64,000 nt of DNA from Volucribacter amazonae (GTDB taxonomy: Bacteria > Pseudomonadota > Gammaproteobacteria > Enterobacterales > Pasteurellaceae). Shown here piece after piece: positions 34,674 to 43,761 of the stretch; the first letter of the stretch is position 1, and the number at the start of each line of letters is the position of its first letter. Where the stretch lies: the NCBI RefSeq assembly GCF_029783845.1, contig NZ_LWID01000001.1, positions 868,001 through 932,000 on the forward strand, in the 5' to 3' direction. A program made the position numbers and the translations under genes. Below the pieces are notes generated by a model. That model made no database searches. It saw only the letters and a list, made by a program, of their open reading frames with translations, and had not been told where the DNA came from.

Positions 34674-36661
34674 TGTTTCGACAAGGTTTAGCAAAACGTT
34701 TAGCCGCCAGCGGTGCAAGATTCCAAGCACTTTCTGGGGCATCAAAAATCTCGCTGATTTTCCTATTATTTGTGGCATTAGTGGCTATCTTCGCACCGCT
34801 TATTGCTACCTATGATCCGCTTTCTTCTATCGCACGTATGCGTCCACCAAGTGAAGAATTTTTGTTTGGTACAGATCGACTAGGACGTGATATTTTTTCT
34901 CGTATTGTTTATGGTGCAAGAACCTCGCTATTTATCGGTTTAGGTGCGGTGGGTTGTGCCATTATTTTTGGTAGTATTTTAGGGGCAACTGCGGCAACCG
35001 CAGATAAATGGGGCAATGAAATCATTATGCGTCTTATGGATATTTTAATGGCGTTCCCCGGCATTGCATTAGCTGCTGTATTGTTAGCAACATTTGGTAA
35101 CTCAGTCCCTGTCATTATTATTACCATTGCCATTGTTTATACCCCTCAATTAGCACGAGTTGTGCGTGCCAACGTGGTTTCTCAATGGGACGAAGATTAT
35201 GTGCGTGCTGAACGTGTGATTGGTGGCAGTAGAACCTATATTTTGTTAAAACACGTTGTTCGCAACACTGCCGCACCTGTACTTGTTTTTGCAACAGTAA
35301 TGGTGGCTGATGCTATCGTTTTTGAGGCATCACTTTCTTTCTTAGGTGCTGGCGTTCAACCGCCTTACCCTTCATGGGGCAATATCTTATCAGAAGGGCG
35401 TAATATCGTGCTTAATGGTGCTTGGTGGGCAACAACCTTTGCCGGATTGATGATTTTATTAACGGTATTATCGCTAAATATCCTAGCGGAAGGTTTAACC
35501 GATGCTTTAGTAAATCCGAAATTAAAAGGCAGTAAAAAATCAACCAATAAACCTGAAGAACGTTTAAGTACCGATGTACAAGAGGCATTGGCTGAAAGTT
35601 TAGCCCTCAAACGTTATCTATTAAAATTACATGAAAAAGAACAGAGCCGTACCGATCGTATGCAAATTAATCCCAATGCCAAACCGATCTTACAGGTTAA
35701 AAATCTGTCTATCCGTTTCCCAAATCGTTATGGCGAAACCCCATTAGTGGATAATATCAGCTTTACTGTCCATGAGGGGGAAACGATGGGATTAGTGGGC
35801 GAATCGGGTTGTGGAAAATCCATTACCGCTTTCTCTATTATGGGATTATTACCGAAAACAGCAAAAATCACTGGGGAAATCTTATTTACTGACCGCAGTG
35901 GTACACAACATAATTTATTAAATTCTAATGAATTAAATAGATTGCGTGGTAATGAAATTTCTATGATTTATCAAGATGCTTTAAGTGCATTAAATCCTTC
36001 AATGCGGATTAAGGATCAAATGAACCAATTAATTAAGCGTGGTAGCAAGCATACGGCTGAAACGCTATTGAAATGGGTGCATTTAGATCCTGAAAAAGTC
36101 TTGATGCGTTATCCTCACGAATTATCTGGCGGACAACGTCAACGTGTTGTCATTGCCATGGCATTAACGCGTGAACCAAAACTCTTAATTGCTGATGAAC
36201 CTACTACCGCCTTAGATGTAACGGTTCAAGCGGAAGTAGTAAAATTACTCAATGAATTGCGTGATAAACTGGGCTTTGCCATGGTATTTGTTAGCCACGA
36301 TTTAGCCTTAGTAGCACAAATCGCTCATCATATTACGGTAATGTATGCTGGACAAGTGGTAGAAACCGCCCCAACCTCATCATTGCTTTCTCAACCAACG
36401 CATGAATATACGCGTGGCTTATTAGGCTCGGTGCTTTCAACAGAATCTCGTGCCGAACGTTTATACCAAATCCCGGGCAGTGTGCCTTCCCCTTATGACT
36501 TTGCCAAAGGCGATCGCTTTGCTAGCCGTTCATTGCGTCCAAATGCCGATCCAAATCAACGCTTAGTGCTTACCCCTGTTGAAGGTGATCCTCAACATTT
36601 ATGGGCATCACATTTAACCGATAAAACAGCACAATCCGCCACTCAAGGAGAATCCGCATGA
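34673..36661 (+). CDS. satC: Sialic acid ABC transporter permease-ATPase fusion SatC-like
   Basis: One 662-residue polypeptide joining a DppC-type permease (1-285; FLFGTDRLGRDIFSRIVYGART loop shown as GTDRLGRDIFSRIVYGA, EAA loop near VRAERVIGGSRTYI) to a DppD-type ATPase (about 340-600) through a charged linker. The ATPase has Walker A GESGCGKS, signature LSGGQRQRVVIAMAL, Walker B LLIADEP and an H-loop in FVSHDLA. The C-terminal oligopeptide-transporter tail is present but lacks the usual cysteines of that extension. Fusion of permease and ATPase forces one of each per transporter and fits pairing with SatB and SatD. It overlaps satD by 4 bp. Confidence 0.88.
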   Translation: MFRQGLAKRLAASGARFQALSGASKISLIFLLFVALVAIFAPLIATYDPLSSIARMRPPSEEFLFGTDRLGRDIFSRIVYGARTSLFIGLGAVGCAIIFGSILGATAATADKWGNEIIMRLMDILMAFPGIALAAVLLATFGNSVPVIIITIAIVYTPQLARVVRANVVSQWDEDYVRAERVIGGSRTYILLKHVVRNTAAPVLVFATVMVADAIVFEASLSFLGAGVQPPYPSWGNILSEGRNIVLNGAWWATTFAGLMILLTVLSLNILAEGLTDALVNPKLKGSKKSTNKPEERLSTDVQEALAESLALKRYLLKLHEKEQSRTDRMQINPNAKPILQVKNLSIRFPNRYGETPLVDNISFTVHEGETMGLVGESGCGKSITAFSIMGLLPKTAKITGEILFTDRSGTQHNLLNSNELNRLRGNEISMIYQDALSALNPSMRIKDQMNQLIKRGSKHTAETLLKWVHLDPEKVLMRYPHELSGGQRQRVVIAMALTREPKLLIADEPTTALDVTVQAEVVKLLNELRDKLGFAMVFVSHDLALVAQIAHHITVMYAGQVVETAPTSSLLSQPTHEYTRGLLGSVLSTESRAERLYQIPGSVPSPYDFAKGDRFASRSLRPNADPNQRLVLTPVEGDPQHLWASHLTDKTAQSATQGESA

Positions 36662-37467
36662 GCAGTATTAAAGTATTAAAACAACAAAATATTATTGATT
36701 TAGAAAATATTGTGGTGCAATTTCCTTCACGCGATGGATCCTTATTTAGACGTAAAAAATTTACTGCGGTCAATAATATCAGTTTAGGTATTCGGGCAGG
36801 GGAAACCATTGGCTTAGTCGGCGAATCAGGTTGTGGCAAATCCACTCTTGCCAATGTGATTATCGGTTTACAAAAACCAACTAGCGGCGTTGTTAAGTTT
36901 AATGGGTTGGAAATGCAATATGGCAGTGCCGAGGCACGCCGCCAATTTGGTCGCCAAGTATCGGTAATATTCCAAGATCCTGCCACAGCGTTAAACCCTC
37001 GTATGCGAGTGTTAGATATTTTGCGAGATCCCCTTGATATTCACAATGTGCTAAAACCTCATGAACGAGAAAAGCGAGTTTACGAATTGCTTTCTCGTGT
37101 AGGCTTACCACGTTCAGCGGCTTTAGTAGAACCTACACGTTTATCAGGTGGGCAAAAACAACGGGTTGCTATTGCTCGAGCATTAGCTCTAAATCCGAAA
37201 CTAATCGTGGCTGATGAACCGACTTCGGCGTTAGATGTTTCTGTTCGTGCCCAAGTGCTAAACCTTTTGGCGGATTTAAAGAAAGAATTAAATCTCGCAA
37301 TGGTATTTATTTCCCATGATATTCAAACGGTTCGGCAAGTGTCTGATCGGATTGTGGTCATGTTTGCGGGGCAAATTATGGAGCAAGGCACAACTCAAGC
37401 AATTTTTGATAATCCGAATATTGACTATACCAAAAAATTGTTAGGGGCAGCGCCGTCGTTACTTTAA
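36658..37467 (+). CDS. satD: Sialic acid ABC transporter ATPase SatD-like
   Basis: A DppF-type ATPase of 269 residues, the second nucleotide-binding subunit. Walker A GESGCGKST, Q-loop IFQDPATALNPRM, signature LSGGQKQRVAIARAL, Walker B LIVADEPTSALD and the H-loop FISHDIQ are complete. The GESGCGKST loop differs from the GCGKSI of SatC, so both sites look competent. A terminator follows at 37482-37518, separating the transporter from the nan genes. Confidence 0.88.
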   Translation: MSSIKVLKQQNIIDLENIVVQFPSRDGSLFRRKKFTAVNNISLGIRAGETIGLVGESGCGKSTLANVIIGLQKPTSGVVKFNGLEMQYGSAEARRQFGRQVSVIFQDPATALNPRMRVLDILRDPLDIHNVLKPHEREKRVYELLSRVGLPRSAALVEPTRLSGGQKQRVAIARALALNPKLIVADEPTSALDVSVRAQVLNLLADLKKELNLAMVFISHDIQTVRQVSDRIVVMFAGQIMEQGTTQAIFDNPNIDYTKKLLGAAPSLL

Positions 37468-37481
37468 TTTAGTAAATATAT

Positions 37482-37518
37482 TGATTTCCTTATCTTTGCC
37501 CAGTAAGGAAATCATTTA
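37482..37518 (+). terminator. Terminator after satD
   Basis: An 11-bp perfect stem TGATTTCCTTA / TAAGGAAATCA (37482-37492 and 37504-37514), then TTTAAAA. Confidence 0.7.
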
Positions 37519-37597
37519 AAAACTGACCGCACTTTAAGTGCCGTTAAAGTTAAGAGCGAAAAAAATAACGAAAAAGCTCAAAATAATGTAATTTCAC

Positions 37598-37625
37598 TTG
37601 TCTTTTCAGCGTAACATATTATGCT
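37598..37625 (+). promoter_or_regulatory. Possible promoter of the nanEK operon
   Basis: TTGTCT, 16 bp, TATGCT, about 45 bp upstream of nanE and after the satD terminator. I could not identify a CRP or SiaR operator here. Confidence 0.4.
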
Positions 37626-37675
37626 AAGCACATTGAAATTTATCTTCATTCAGATAAAAGATTATTGGAGTTAAA

Positions 37676-38362
37676 ATGTCAAAATTACCCCATACACAAA
37701 TCTTGGCAAGTTTAGATAAACAGCTTATTGCCTCTTGCCAACCGGTGGACGATGGTCCAATGGATCACCCCCATATCGTTGCGGCAATGGCTCAAGCCTC
37801 AATCATTGGTGGCGCAGGCGGTATCCGTATTGAGGGCGTAGAAAATTTAAAAGCCACTCGCCCTGTTGTTAATGCCCCTATTATTGGTTTAGTAAAACGT
37901 GATTTAGCCGATAGCCCTATTCGCATTACCCCTTTCTTACAAGACGTTGAAGATTTAGCTTATGCTGGGGCAGATATTATTGCTTTTGACGGCACAAATC
38001 GTGTACGCCCTGTGAGCATTGAAGATACCGTTAAGCGAATCAAAGAATTAGGTTGCTTAGCCATGGCGGATTGTTCCACCCTAGAAGAAGGGCTATATTG
38101 CCAAAGCCTAGGCGTTGAAATTATTGGTAGCACAATGTCTGGCTATACAGGTGGTCCTATTCCTGCTGAACCCGATTATCAATTAGTCAAAGATCTTAAA
38201 CAGGCAGGTTGCTGGGTTATGGCAGAAGGTCGTTATAACAGCCCTGAATTAGCCAAAATCGCCATTGAAATTGGTGCTAATGCAGTTACCGTAGGTTCTG
38301 CATTAACCCGTTTAGAGCATATTGTGAGTTGGTTCACTCAAGCGGTGAAATCGGCGAAATAA
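37676..38362 (+). CDS. nanE: N-acetylmannosamine-6-phosphate 2-epimerase NanE
   Basis: Converts ManNAc-6-P to GlcNAc-6-P, the third cytosolic step in sialate breakdown. The 228-residue TIM barrel has the family segments GGAGGIRIEGVENLK, ITPFLQDVEDLAYAGADIIAFDGT with the active-site area, and VMAEGRYNSPELA. TTGGAG precedes the ATG. nanK follows after 10 bp. nagA/nagB, which finish the pathway, are not in the window. Confidence 0.95.
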   Translation: MSKLPHTQILASLDKQLIASCQPVDDGPMDHPHIVAAMAQASIIGGAGGIRIEGVENLKATRPVVNAPIIGLVKRDLADSPIRITPFLQDVEDLAYAGADIIAFDGTNRVRPVSIEDTVKRIKELGCLAMADCSTLEEGLYCQSLGVEIIGSTMSGYTGGPIPAEPDYQLVKDLKQAGCWVMAEGRYNSPELAKIAIEIGANAVTVGSALTRLEHIVSWFTQAVKSAK

Positions 38363-38372
38363 GGAGAGGAAT

Positions 38373-39251
38373 ATGCGTTGTTTAGCATTAGATATTGGTG
38401 GCACAAAAATTGCCTCTGCATTGGTAATAAATGGACAACTTGAACAACGTCAACAAATTGCAACGCCACAAGCCGATGCTGCTAATGCGATGCACCAAGC
38501 CTTAGGGCAACTGATAGCGGATTATCAAGGGCAATTTGATTATGTTGCGGTTGCCTCTACAGGAATTATCAATCAAGGTATTCTGACCGCATTAAACCCT
38601 AAAAATTTAGGTGGTCTTGCCGAGTTTCCCCTTAAACAAAGTATTGCACAATATACTGATAAACCCATTGGGCTATTAAACGATGTCCAAGCCGCCGCTT
38701 GTGCAGAATATAGTCAACAAGATCCTGCTAAGGTTCAGAATTTTGTCTTTATTACCGTTTCTACTGGGGTAGGTGGTGGCATTATTTTGCAAGGGGAACT
38801 ACTGACCGAACCTCATGGTATTGCGGGGCATATTGGACATAGCCTTGCTGATCCTAATGGTCCTCTCTGTGGTTGTGGACGGCGTGGCTGTGTAGAAGCC
38901 ATTGCCGCTGGGCGAGCCATTGAGGCAGCCGCAAGTGGCTGGGAAATACCTTGTACCCCAAAACAGGTTTTTGAGTTATTTAGAAAAAAAGATCCAAAAG
39001 CCACCGCACTTGTACAACGCTCAGCTCAAGCTATCGCCAATTTAATCGCTGACTTAAAAATTAGCTTAGATATTCAAAAAGTAGTGCTTGGTGGCAGTGT
39101 TGGTTTAGCAGAGGGGTATTTACCCTTAGTAGAACAATACCTCAAACAATTACCTGACCTTTATCATTGTGCTATTGATTTGGCACATTATGCTGGCGAT
39201 GCTGGGTTAATTGGGGCGGCTTATTGGGTTAAACAACATATTACAAAGTAA
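38373..39251 (+). CDS. nanK: N-acetylmannosamine kinase NanK
   Basis: An ATP-dependent ROK-family kinase giving ManNAc-6-P. The 292 residues start LALDIGGTKIASALV (phosphate loop), have the sugar-binding and catalytic stretch GIAGHIGH with the ROK zinc motif CGCGRRGCVEAIAAG (CxCGxxGCxE), and end in AGLIGAAYW. The intact zinc cysteines separate it from zinc-less ROK kinases. It lies between nanE and the nanQ-like gene. Confidence 0.95.
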   Translation: MRCLALDIGGTKIASALVINGQLEQRQQIATPQADAANAMHQALGQLIADYQGQFDYVAVASTGIINQGILTALNPKNLGGLAEFPLKQSIAQYTDKPIGLLNDVQAAACAEYSQQDPAKVQNFVFITVSTGVGGGIILQGELLTEPHGIAGHIGHSLADPNGPLCGCGRRGCVEAIAAGRAIEAAASGWEIPCTPKQVFELFRKKDPKATALVQRSAQAIANLIADLKISLDIQKVVLGGSVGLAEGYLPLVEQYLKQLPDLYHCAIDLAHYAGDAGLIGAAYWVKQHITK

Positions 39252-39279
39252 ATTTTATTTTACTGTAATTAAGGAAAAA

Positions 39280-39756
39280 ATGATGTTTATTGGTGATTTA
39301 AATCGAGATGATTTTAAACGTGGATTACCACGCATTATCGTAGAAATTTGTGAACAATTACAGCAAATGGACTTAAACCAACTTAGCGAGGGGCGGCACG
39401 AATTAAGCGATGAAATCTATATGAATGTACAATGTTTGCAAACGGAAGCACCGCAACTACGCAAAGCGGAGTTTCATCGTAACTATATTGATATTCAGCT
39501 ACTGATTAGTGGGCAAGAAAGTATGCAATATAGCCTTGCTATGCCAAAAGAGGAAGATTATACCCCTTATAATGAACAAGATGATTACCAACTGAGTTTA
39601 ACTCATTACATTGAGCAAGCGAACACGCTAACCTTGCAACCTAACCAATTTGTGGTCTATTTACCTTTTGAGGTACATAAGCCTTGTTGTCATCTTGGTG
39701 AGCAAAGTGTTGATATCAAAAAATTAGTGGTTAAAGTACCTATTCAACTTTTATAA
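39280..39756 (+). CDS. nanQ: YhcH/NanQ-family protein of sialate catabolism
   Basis: A cupin-like protein of the YhcH/YjgK/YiaL family (158 aa). In E. coli, YhcH (NanQ) is reported to act on sialic acid anomers. The conserved parts are FHRNYIDIQLLISGQESM and VVYLPFEVHKPC, with histidine and glutamate residues for a metal site. I place the start at 39280, with AAGGA 4 bp upstream; ATG at 39283 is equally possible, and an in-frame start at 39211 inside nanK is rejected. Its place between nanK and the regulator supports the sialate role. Confidence 0.85.
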   Translation: MMFIGDLNRDDFKRGLPRIIVEICEQLQQMDLNQLSEGRHELSDEIYMNVQCLQTEAPQLRKAEFHRNYIDIQLLISGQESMQYSLAMPKEEDYTPYNEQDDYQLSLTHYIEQANTLTLQPNQFVVYLPFEVHKPCCHLGEQSVDIKKLVVKVPIQLL

Positions 39757-39772
39757 ACCTGAGGAGATGATT

Positions 39773-40639
39773 ATGTCCACCAATGGCAAGATTCTTGATA
39801 CGATCGGGGCATTACATAACAGCTTAACCAAAACCGAAAAACGTATTGCCGAAACCATTTTATTATCGCCACAATTATTAAACCAATGTTCATTGTCGGA
39901 AATTGCACAACAGCTTGATGTGGGCGAGGCAACCTTTATCCGTTTTTGTCGTACACTAGGTTTTAAAGGATTTACCGATTTTAAATTGGAACTTGCCATT
40001 GAACTTGCTACCAAGGATAAACAAGATCATTCGCTACTGGAAACGGATATTTCTGCGGAAGACAGTGCGGAAAATATTGCGGCAAAACTGCAAACCACCA
40101 TGAAAAAAGTGATTGATGAAACTATCAATCTCTTGGATTTTAAAGAGTTAGACAAAGTGGTTTATATATTACGCAAAGCAAATCGTATTTTTCTCTTTGG
40201 TGTAGGTTCATCAGGCATTACCGCAGAAGATGCCAAAAACAAATTTATGCGTATCGGTTTACAAGTTGATGCGGTAACCAATAATCATTTTATGTATATG
40301 CAAGCGGCATTAATGAAAAAAGGCGATGTTGTGCTTGGCATTAGCCATTCAGGCGCATCAAAAGAAACCACCCAAGCCTTAAAAATTGCCCAAAAAAATG
40401 GGGCATTAACCGTTGCTATTACCCATAATCTTCGTTCGCCCATTACCCAAGTGGCAAACTATGTATTAATTAACGGCAATCGCCAAGGACAATTACAAGG
40501 CGACTCCATTGGTACCAAAATCGCCCAATTATTTGTGCTTGATTTAATTTATACCCTGATTGTACAAGCAGAAGAAGAAACCGCCACCAAAACCAAGCAA
40601 AAAACGGTGAATGTGATTTTAGAACAACGTATTAAATAG
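39773..40639 (+). CDS. siaR: RpiR-family sialic acid regulator (SiaR-like)
   Basis: A 288-residue regulator with an N-terminal RpiR helix-turn-helix (about 1-77; LSEIAQQLDVGEATFIRFCR) and a C-terminal SIS sugar-phosphate domain (about 105-270; FLFGVGSSGITAED and GISHSGASKETT). H. influenzae SiaR, of this family and length, represses nan and sialate-transport genes and responds to glucosamine-6-P with CRP; the same role is inferred here. The ATG at 39773 is chosen because GAGGAG is 6 bp before it; the ATG at 39767 is too close to that site. Confidence 0.88.
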   Translation: MSTNGKILDTIGALHNSLTKTEKRIAETILLSPQLLNQCSLSEIAQQLDVGEATFIRFCRTLGFKGFTDFKLELAIELATKDKQDHSLLETDISAEDSAENIAAKLQTTMKKVIDETINLLDFKELDKVVYILRKANRIFLFGVGSSGITAEDAKNKFMRIGLQVDAVTNNHFMYMQAALMKKGDVVLGISHSGASKETTQALKIAQKNGALTVAITHNLRSPITQVANYVLINGNRQGQLQGDSIGTKIAQLFVLDLIYTLIVQAEEETATKTKQKTVNVILEQRIK

Positions 40640-40697
40640 CCTGATGTCTTTGCCATAAGGCTAAACCTATAAAATAACCGATTAAGGAGAACATTTA

Positions 40698-41576
40698 ATG
40701 AAAAAATTAACAGGTATCTTCAGTGCATTATTAGTGTCATTTAATGAAGATGGTTCAATTAACGAAACGGGCTTACGTCAAATTATCCGCCATAACATTG
40801 ATAAAATGGGGGTTGACGGCTTATATGTGGGCGGTAGCACAGGCGAAAACTTTATGCTTTCTACCGAAGAAAAGAAACAAATCTTCCGCATTGCCAAAGA
40901 TGAAGTCAAAGATCAAGTGGCACTTATTGCACAAGTCGGTAGTGTTAATCTTCAAGAGGCGGTAGAACTGGGTAAATATGCCACTGAACTTGGTTATGAT
41001 AGCCTTTCTGCGGTAACCCCTTTCTATTACAAATTTAATTTTGCTGAAATTAAACATTATTACGAAACCATTATTGCCGAAACAGGTAATAATATGATTA
41101 TCTATTCCATTCCATTCTTAACTGGCGTAAATATGGGCATTGAGCAATTTGGTGAGCTTTATCAAAATCCAAAAGTATTGGGTGTTAAATTTACTGCTGG
41201 CGATTTTTATTTATTAGAACGTTTGAAAAAGGCTTATCCAAACCATTTAATTTGGGCTGGCTTTGATGAAATGATGTTGCCAGCGGTGGCTTTAGGGGTT
41301 GATGGAGCTATTGGTAGTACCTTTAATATTAATGGGGTACGAGCTCGTCAAATCTTTGATTTAACGCGTGCAGGTAAATTAGAAGAGGCATTAGCGGTAC
41401 AACATACCACTAACGATTTAATTGAGGGGATTTTAGCTAATGGCTTATACCTTACCATTAAAGAAATTCTAAAACTACAAGGGGTTGAAGCAGGTTATTG
41501 TCGTGAACCAATGACCGCCAAAGCTACCGAGGCTCAAAGAGAAAAAGCGAAACAATTACAGCAAAAATTTTTATAA
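40698..41576 (+). CDS. nanA: N-acetylneuraminate lyase NanA
   Basis: A class I aldolase that splits sialic acid into pyruvate and ManNAc. The 292-residue TIM barrel has the carboxylate-binding GGSTGENFML, the catalytic Tyr136 in IIYSIPF and the Schiff-base Lys164 in GVKFTAGDF. The GVKFTAGDFYLLERL stretch distinguishes it from dihydrodipicolinate synthase. It is last in the cluster; a strong terminator follows and the next gene is convergent. Confidence 0.97.
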   Translation: MKKLTGIFSALLVSFNEDGSINETGLRQIIRHNIDKMGVDGLYVGGSTGENFMLSTEEKKQIFRIAKDEVKDQVALIAQVGSVNLQEAVELGKYATELGYDSLSAVTPFYYKFNFAEIKHYYETIIAETGNNMIIYSIPFLTGVNMGIEQFGELYQNPKVLGVKFTAGDFYLLERLKKAYPNHLIWAGFDEMMLPAVALGVDGAIGSTFNINGVRARQIFDLTRAGKLEEALAVQHTTNDLIEGILANGLYLTIKEILKLQGVEAGYCREPMTAKATEAQREKAKQLQQKFL

Positions 41577-41604
41577 AAAGCACCGCACTTATTTAAACAA
41601 TAGC

Positions 41605-41633
41605 AATCTGCACCCTTGGGTGCAGATTTTTTT
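41605..41633 (+). terminator. Terminator of nanA
   Basis: A 10-bp perfect stem ATCTGCACCC / GGGTGCAGAT with a 2-nt nominal loop, then seven T. It ends at the artM stop codon, so the two convergent transcripts meet here. Confidence 0.9.
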
Positions 41634-42318
41634 AACTGGCTTTTTCCGTTTCCAAACGTTCAAAGGACAACACTTTGCGTTCTAATTGACGTAACAATAA
41701 GGTGGCAATACCTGTGATAACTAAATAAATTGCCCCCGCAATGCCGTAAATCGTCAAAGCGTCATATTCTGTACCATATAGCTGACGAGCATAGCCCATA
41801 ATATCCATAATAGTAATGGTAGAGGCTAAAGACGTTCCTTTAAAAACCAAAATGATTTCGTTGCTATAAGAGGGTAATGCTCGTTTTAACGCATAAGGAA
41901 TTAATATCTTTAATGTTTGTAGTCTTGTTAAACCTAATGCGGCACAGCTTTCCCATTGCCCTTTAGGGATTGCTTTAACTGCCCCATGGAACAATAAAGT
42001 AGAATAAGCGGCACTATTTAACGCCAGTGCTAACATTGCACAGAACCAAGCGTTGGATAACAAATGCCAAGCGATACTGTTAGTGATCCATTCAAATTGT
42101 CCGGGTCCGCTGTAAATAAGAAAAAATTGCACCAATAATGGCGTCCCCGTAAATAAGGTGAGATAGCCATTAACCAACAATTTCGCCCATTTATTGCCTA
42201 AAGCAAGCACAAAGGTTAAAGCGATTGCGATAAAAAATGCGATCACTAACGAAACAAGGGTCAATAATAAACTGGTAGGAATACCTTGAGCAATAACATA
42301 GAAATATTCTGTTACCAT
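41632..42318 (-). CDS. artM: Arginine ABC transporter permease ArtM
   Basis: A HisM-type amino acid permease, 228 residues, five or so helices, with the EAA loop ESCAALGLTRLQTLKILIPYALKRA read as ALGLTRLQTLKILIP. The N-terminus GIPTSLLLTLVSLVIAF is typical. It overlaps artQ by 1 bp and is last in an artPIQM operon. Specificity for arginine rests on the operon and its ARG boxes. Confidence 0.92.
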   Translation of the reverse strand: MVTEYFYVIAQGIPTSLLLTLVSLVIAFFIAIALTFVLALGNKWAKLLVNGYLTLFTGTPLLVQFFLIYSGPGQFEWITNSIAWHLLSNAWFCAMLALALNSAAYSTLLFHGAVKAIPKGQWESCAALGLTRLQTLKILIPYALKRALPSYSNEIILVFKGTSLASTITIMDIMGYARQLYGTEYDALTIYGIAGAIYLVITGIATLLLRQLERKVLSFERLETEKAS

Positions 42319-42989
42319 TATTTCACACCTCGCTCAAAACGGGTAAATCGCATTGCCAATTTACGAATACCCACTTGACTTATCATCGTAATCATTAAAT
42401 ACACTAAGGCGGCAATGCCAAACCAAGTAAAAGGTTGATGTGTATTGGTATTGATTAATTCTGCTTGGCGTAATAAATCATCAACCCCAATCAGCGATAC
42501 CAAGGCGGTATCCTTTAATAACACTAACCATTGGTTAGCCAATCCTGGCAAAGCGTGTCGCCATACTTGTGGCAAAATAATACGGATAAAGGTTTGGGCT
42601 CGGCTTAATCCTAAAGCCGCACCAGATTCCCATTGTCCCACTGAAATGGCTTGAATAGCCCCTCGCAATGATTGCGAGGCATAGGCAGCAAAAATAATGG
42701 ACAACGCCACCACACCACAGCTAAAGGCACTAAATTCAATATATTCGCCAGTGATTGCTTCTAGTAATTCTGTTGAGCCGAAATAAATTAAGAAAACCAC
42801 CAAAATCTCAGGCAAGCCACGAATTAAGGCAATGGCAATACTGGTTGGTTGACGAATACAAGTGATCTTACTGGTTTCCAGCACTACAAATAGCATAGAA
42901 AGCAACAAACCAACCAACAAAGAACAAACCGCTAACCCCAGCGTAATCAGAGTAGCGGCATAAATTAAAGATAAATAATCAAAAAACAT
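42318..42989 (-). CDS. artQ: Arginine ABC transporter permease ArtQ
   Basis: The second HisQ/HisM-type permease, 223 residues. It has the ATLITLGLAVCSLLVGLLLS first helix and the coupling loop GQWESGAALGLSRAQTF followed by RIILPQVW. It lies between artI and artM with a 1-bp overlap downstream and an 18-bp gap upstream. Together with ArtM it forms the channel of the arginine importer. Confidence 0.92.
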   Translation of the reverse strand: MFFDYLSLIYAATLITLGLAVCSLLVGLLLSMLFVVLETSKITCIRQPTSIAIALIRGLPEILVVFLIYFGSTELLEAITGEYIEFSAFSCGVVALSIIFAAYASQSLRGAIQAISVGQWESGAALGLSRAQTFIRIILPQVWRHALPGLANQWLVLLKDTALVSLIGVDDLLRQAELINTNTHQPFTWFGIAALVYLMITMISQVGIRKLAMRFTRFERGVK

Positions 42990-43007
42990 AATTAATTAGT
43001 AGGATAA

Positions 43008-43730
43008 TTATTCACCAGACATCCATTTATCATAAATTTGCTGATATTCGCCATTGGCTTTGATTGCGGCAAGTCCTTGATTTAACTGCTCAAGTAAATC
43101 TTTATTACTTTTATTCACTGCAATCCCTAAACCATTACCAAAATATTTTGGATTTGTAACTTTTTCACCCACAAAAGCCAAACTGTCATCGGTTTTTAAC
43201 CATTCCGCTAACACCGCAGTATCGCCAAAAATAATATCAATACGTCCATTTTTTAGATCTAATACGGCATTTTGTAATGACGCATAAGGTTTCGGGCTAT
43301 ATTGTTTTGCCTCTGCCACCACATATTGTTGGAAAGTTGTTCCATTTTGTACCCCAACATTTTTAGCATTGGTTAAATCGGCTTTGCCTTTCACCGCAAT
43401 AAAACTGGCTGAACTATCATAATAGGGATCAGTAAAACTCACTTGTTTAGCACGAGCCTCAGTAATATCCATAGCGGAAATAGCGGCATCAATACGTTTA
43501 GAACGTACCGCTTGGATTAAGGTATCAAAAGACAGGGATTCAAATTTGCAATTTGCCTGAATTTGCTGACAAATGGCATTAGCAATATCAACGTCAAATC
43601 CTACAATTTCGCCTTTTTCATTGGTATTTTCAAATGGCGGATAACTTGGTTCCATAGCAAAAGTAATATCTTGGGCTTGTACCGCCAAGGTTGAGCCAGC
43701 CAATAAGGCGGCAATAAGTAATTTTTTCAT
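43008..43730 (-). CDS. artI: Arginine-binding periplasmic protein ArtI
   Basis: A family 3 solute-binding protein, 240 residues, with a Sec signal peptide (KKLLIAALLAGSTLAVQAQ, cleavage after AQA near residue 19). The core shows ITFAMEPSYPPFENTN, FDVDIANAICQQI, SAMDITEARAKQVSFTDPYY and FGDTAVLAEWL, the usual ligand-contact stretches for cationic or polar amino acids. GGAG precedes the start. Only one binding protein gene is present, unlike the two of E. coli. Confidence 0.92.
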   Translation of the reverse strand: MKKLLIAALLAGSTLAVQAQDITFAMEPSYPPFENTNEKGEIVGFDVDIANAICQQIQANCKFESLSFDTLIQAVRSKRIDAAISAMDITEARAKQVSFTDPYYDSSASFIAVKGKADLTNAKNVGVQNGTTFQQYVVAEAKQYSPKPYASLQNAVLDLKNGRIDIIFGDTAVLAEWLKTDDSLAFVGEKVTNPKYFGNGLGIAVNKSNKDLLEQLNQGLAAIKANGEYQQIYDKWMSGE

Positions 43731-43761
43731 ATTTTTCTCCTAACTAGAATGTTGTGTTAAA

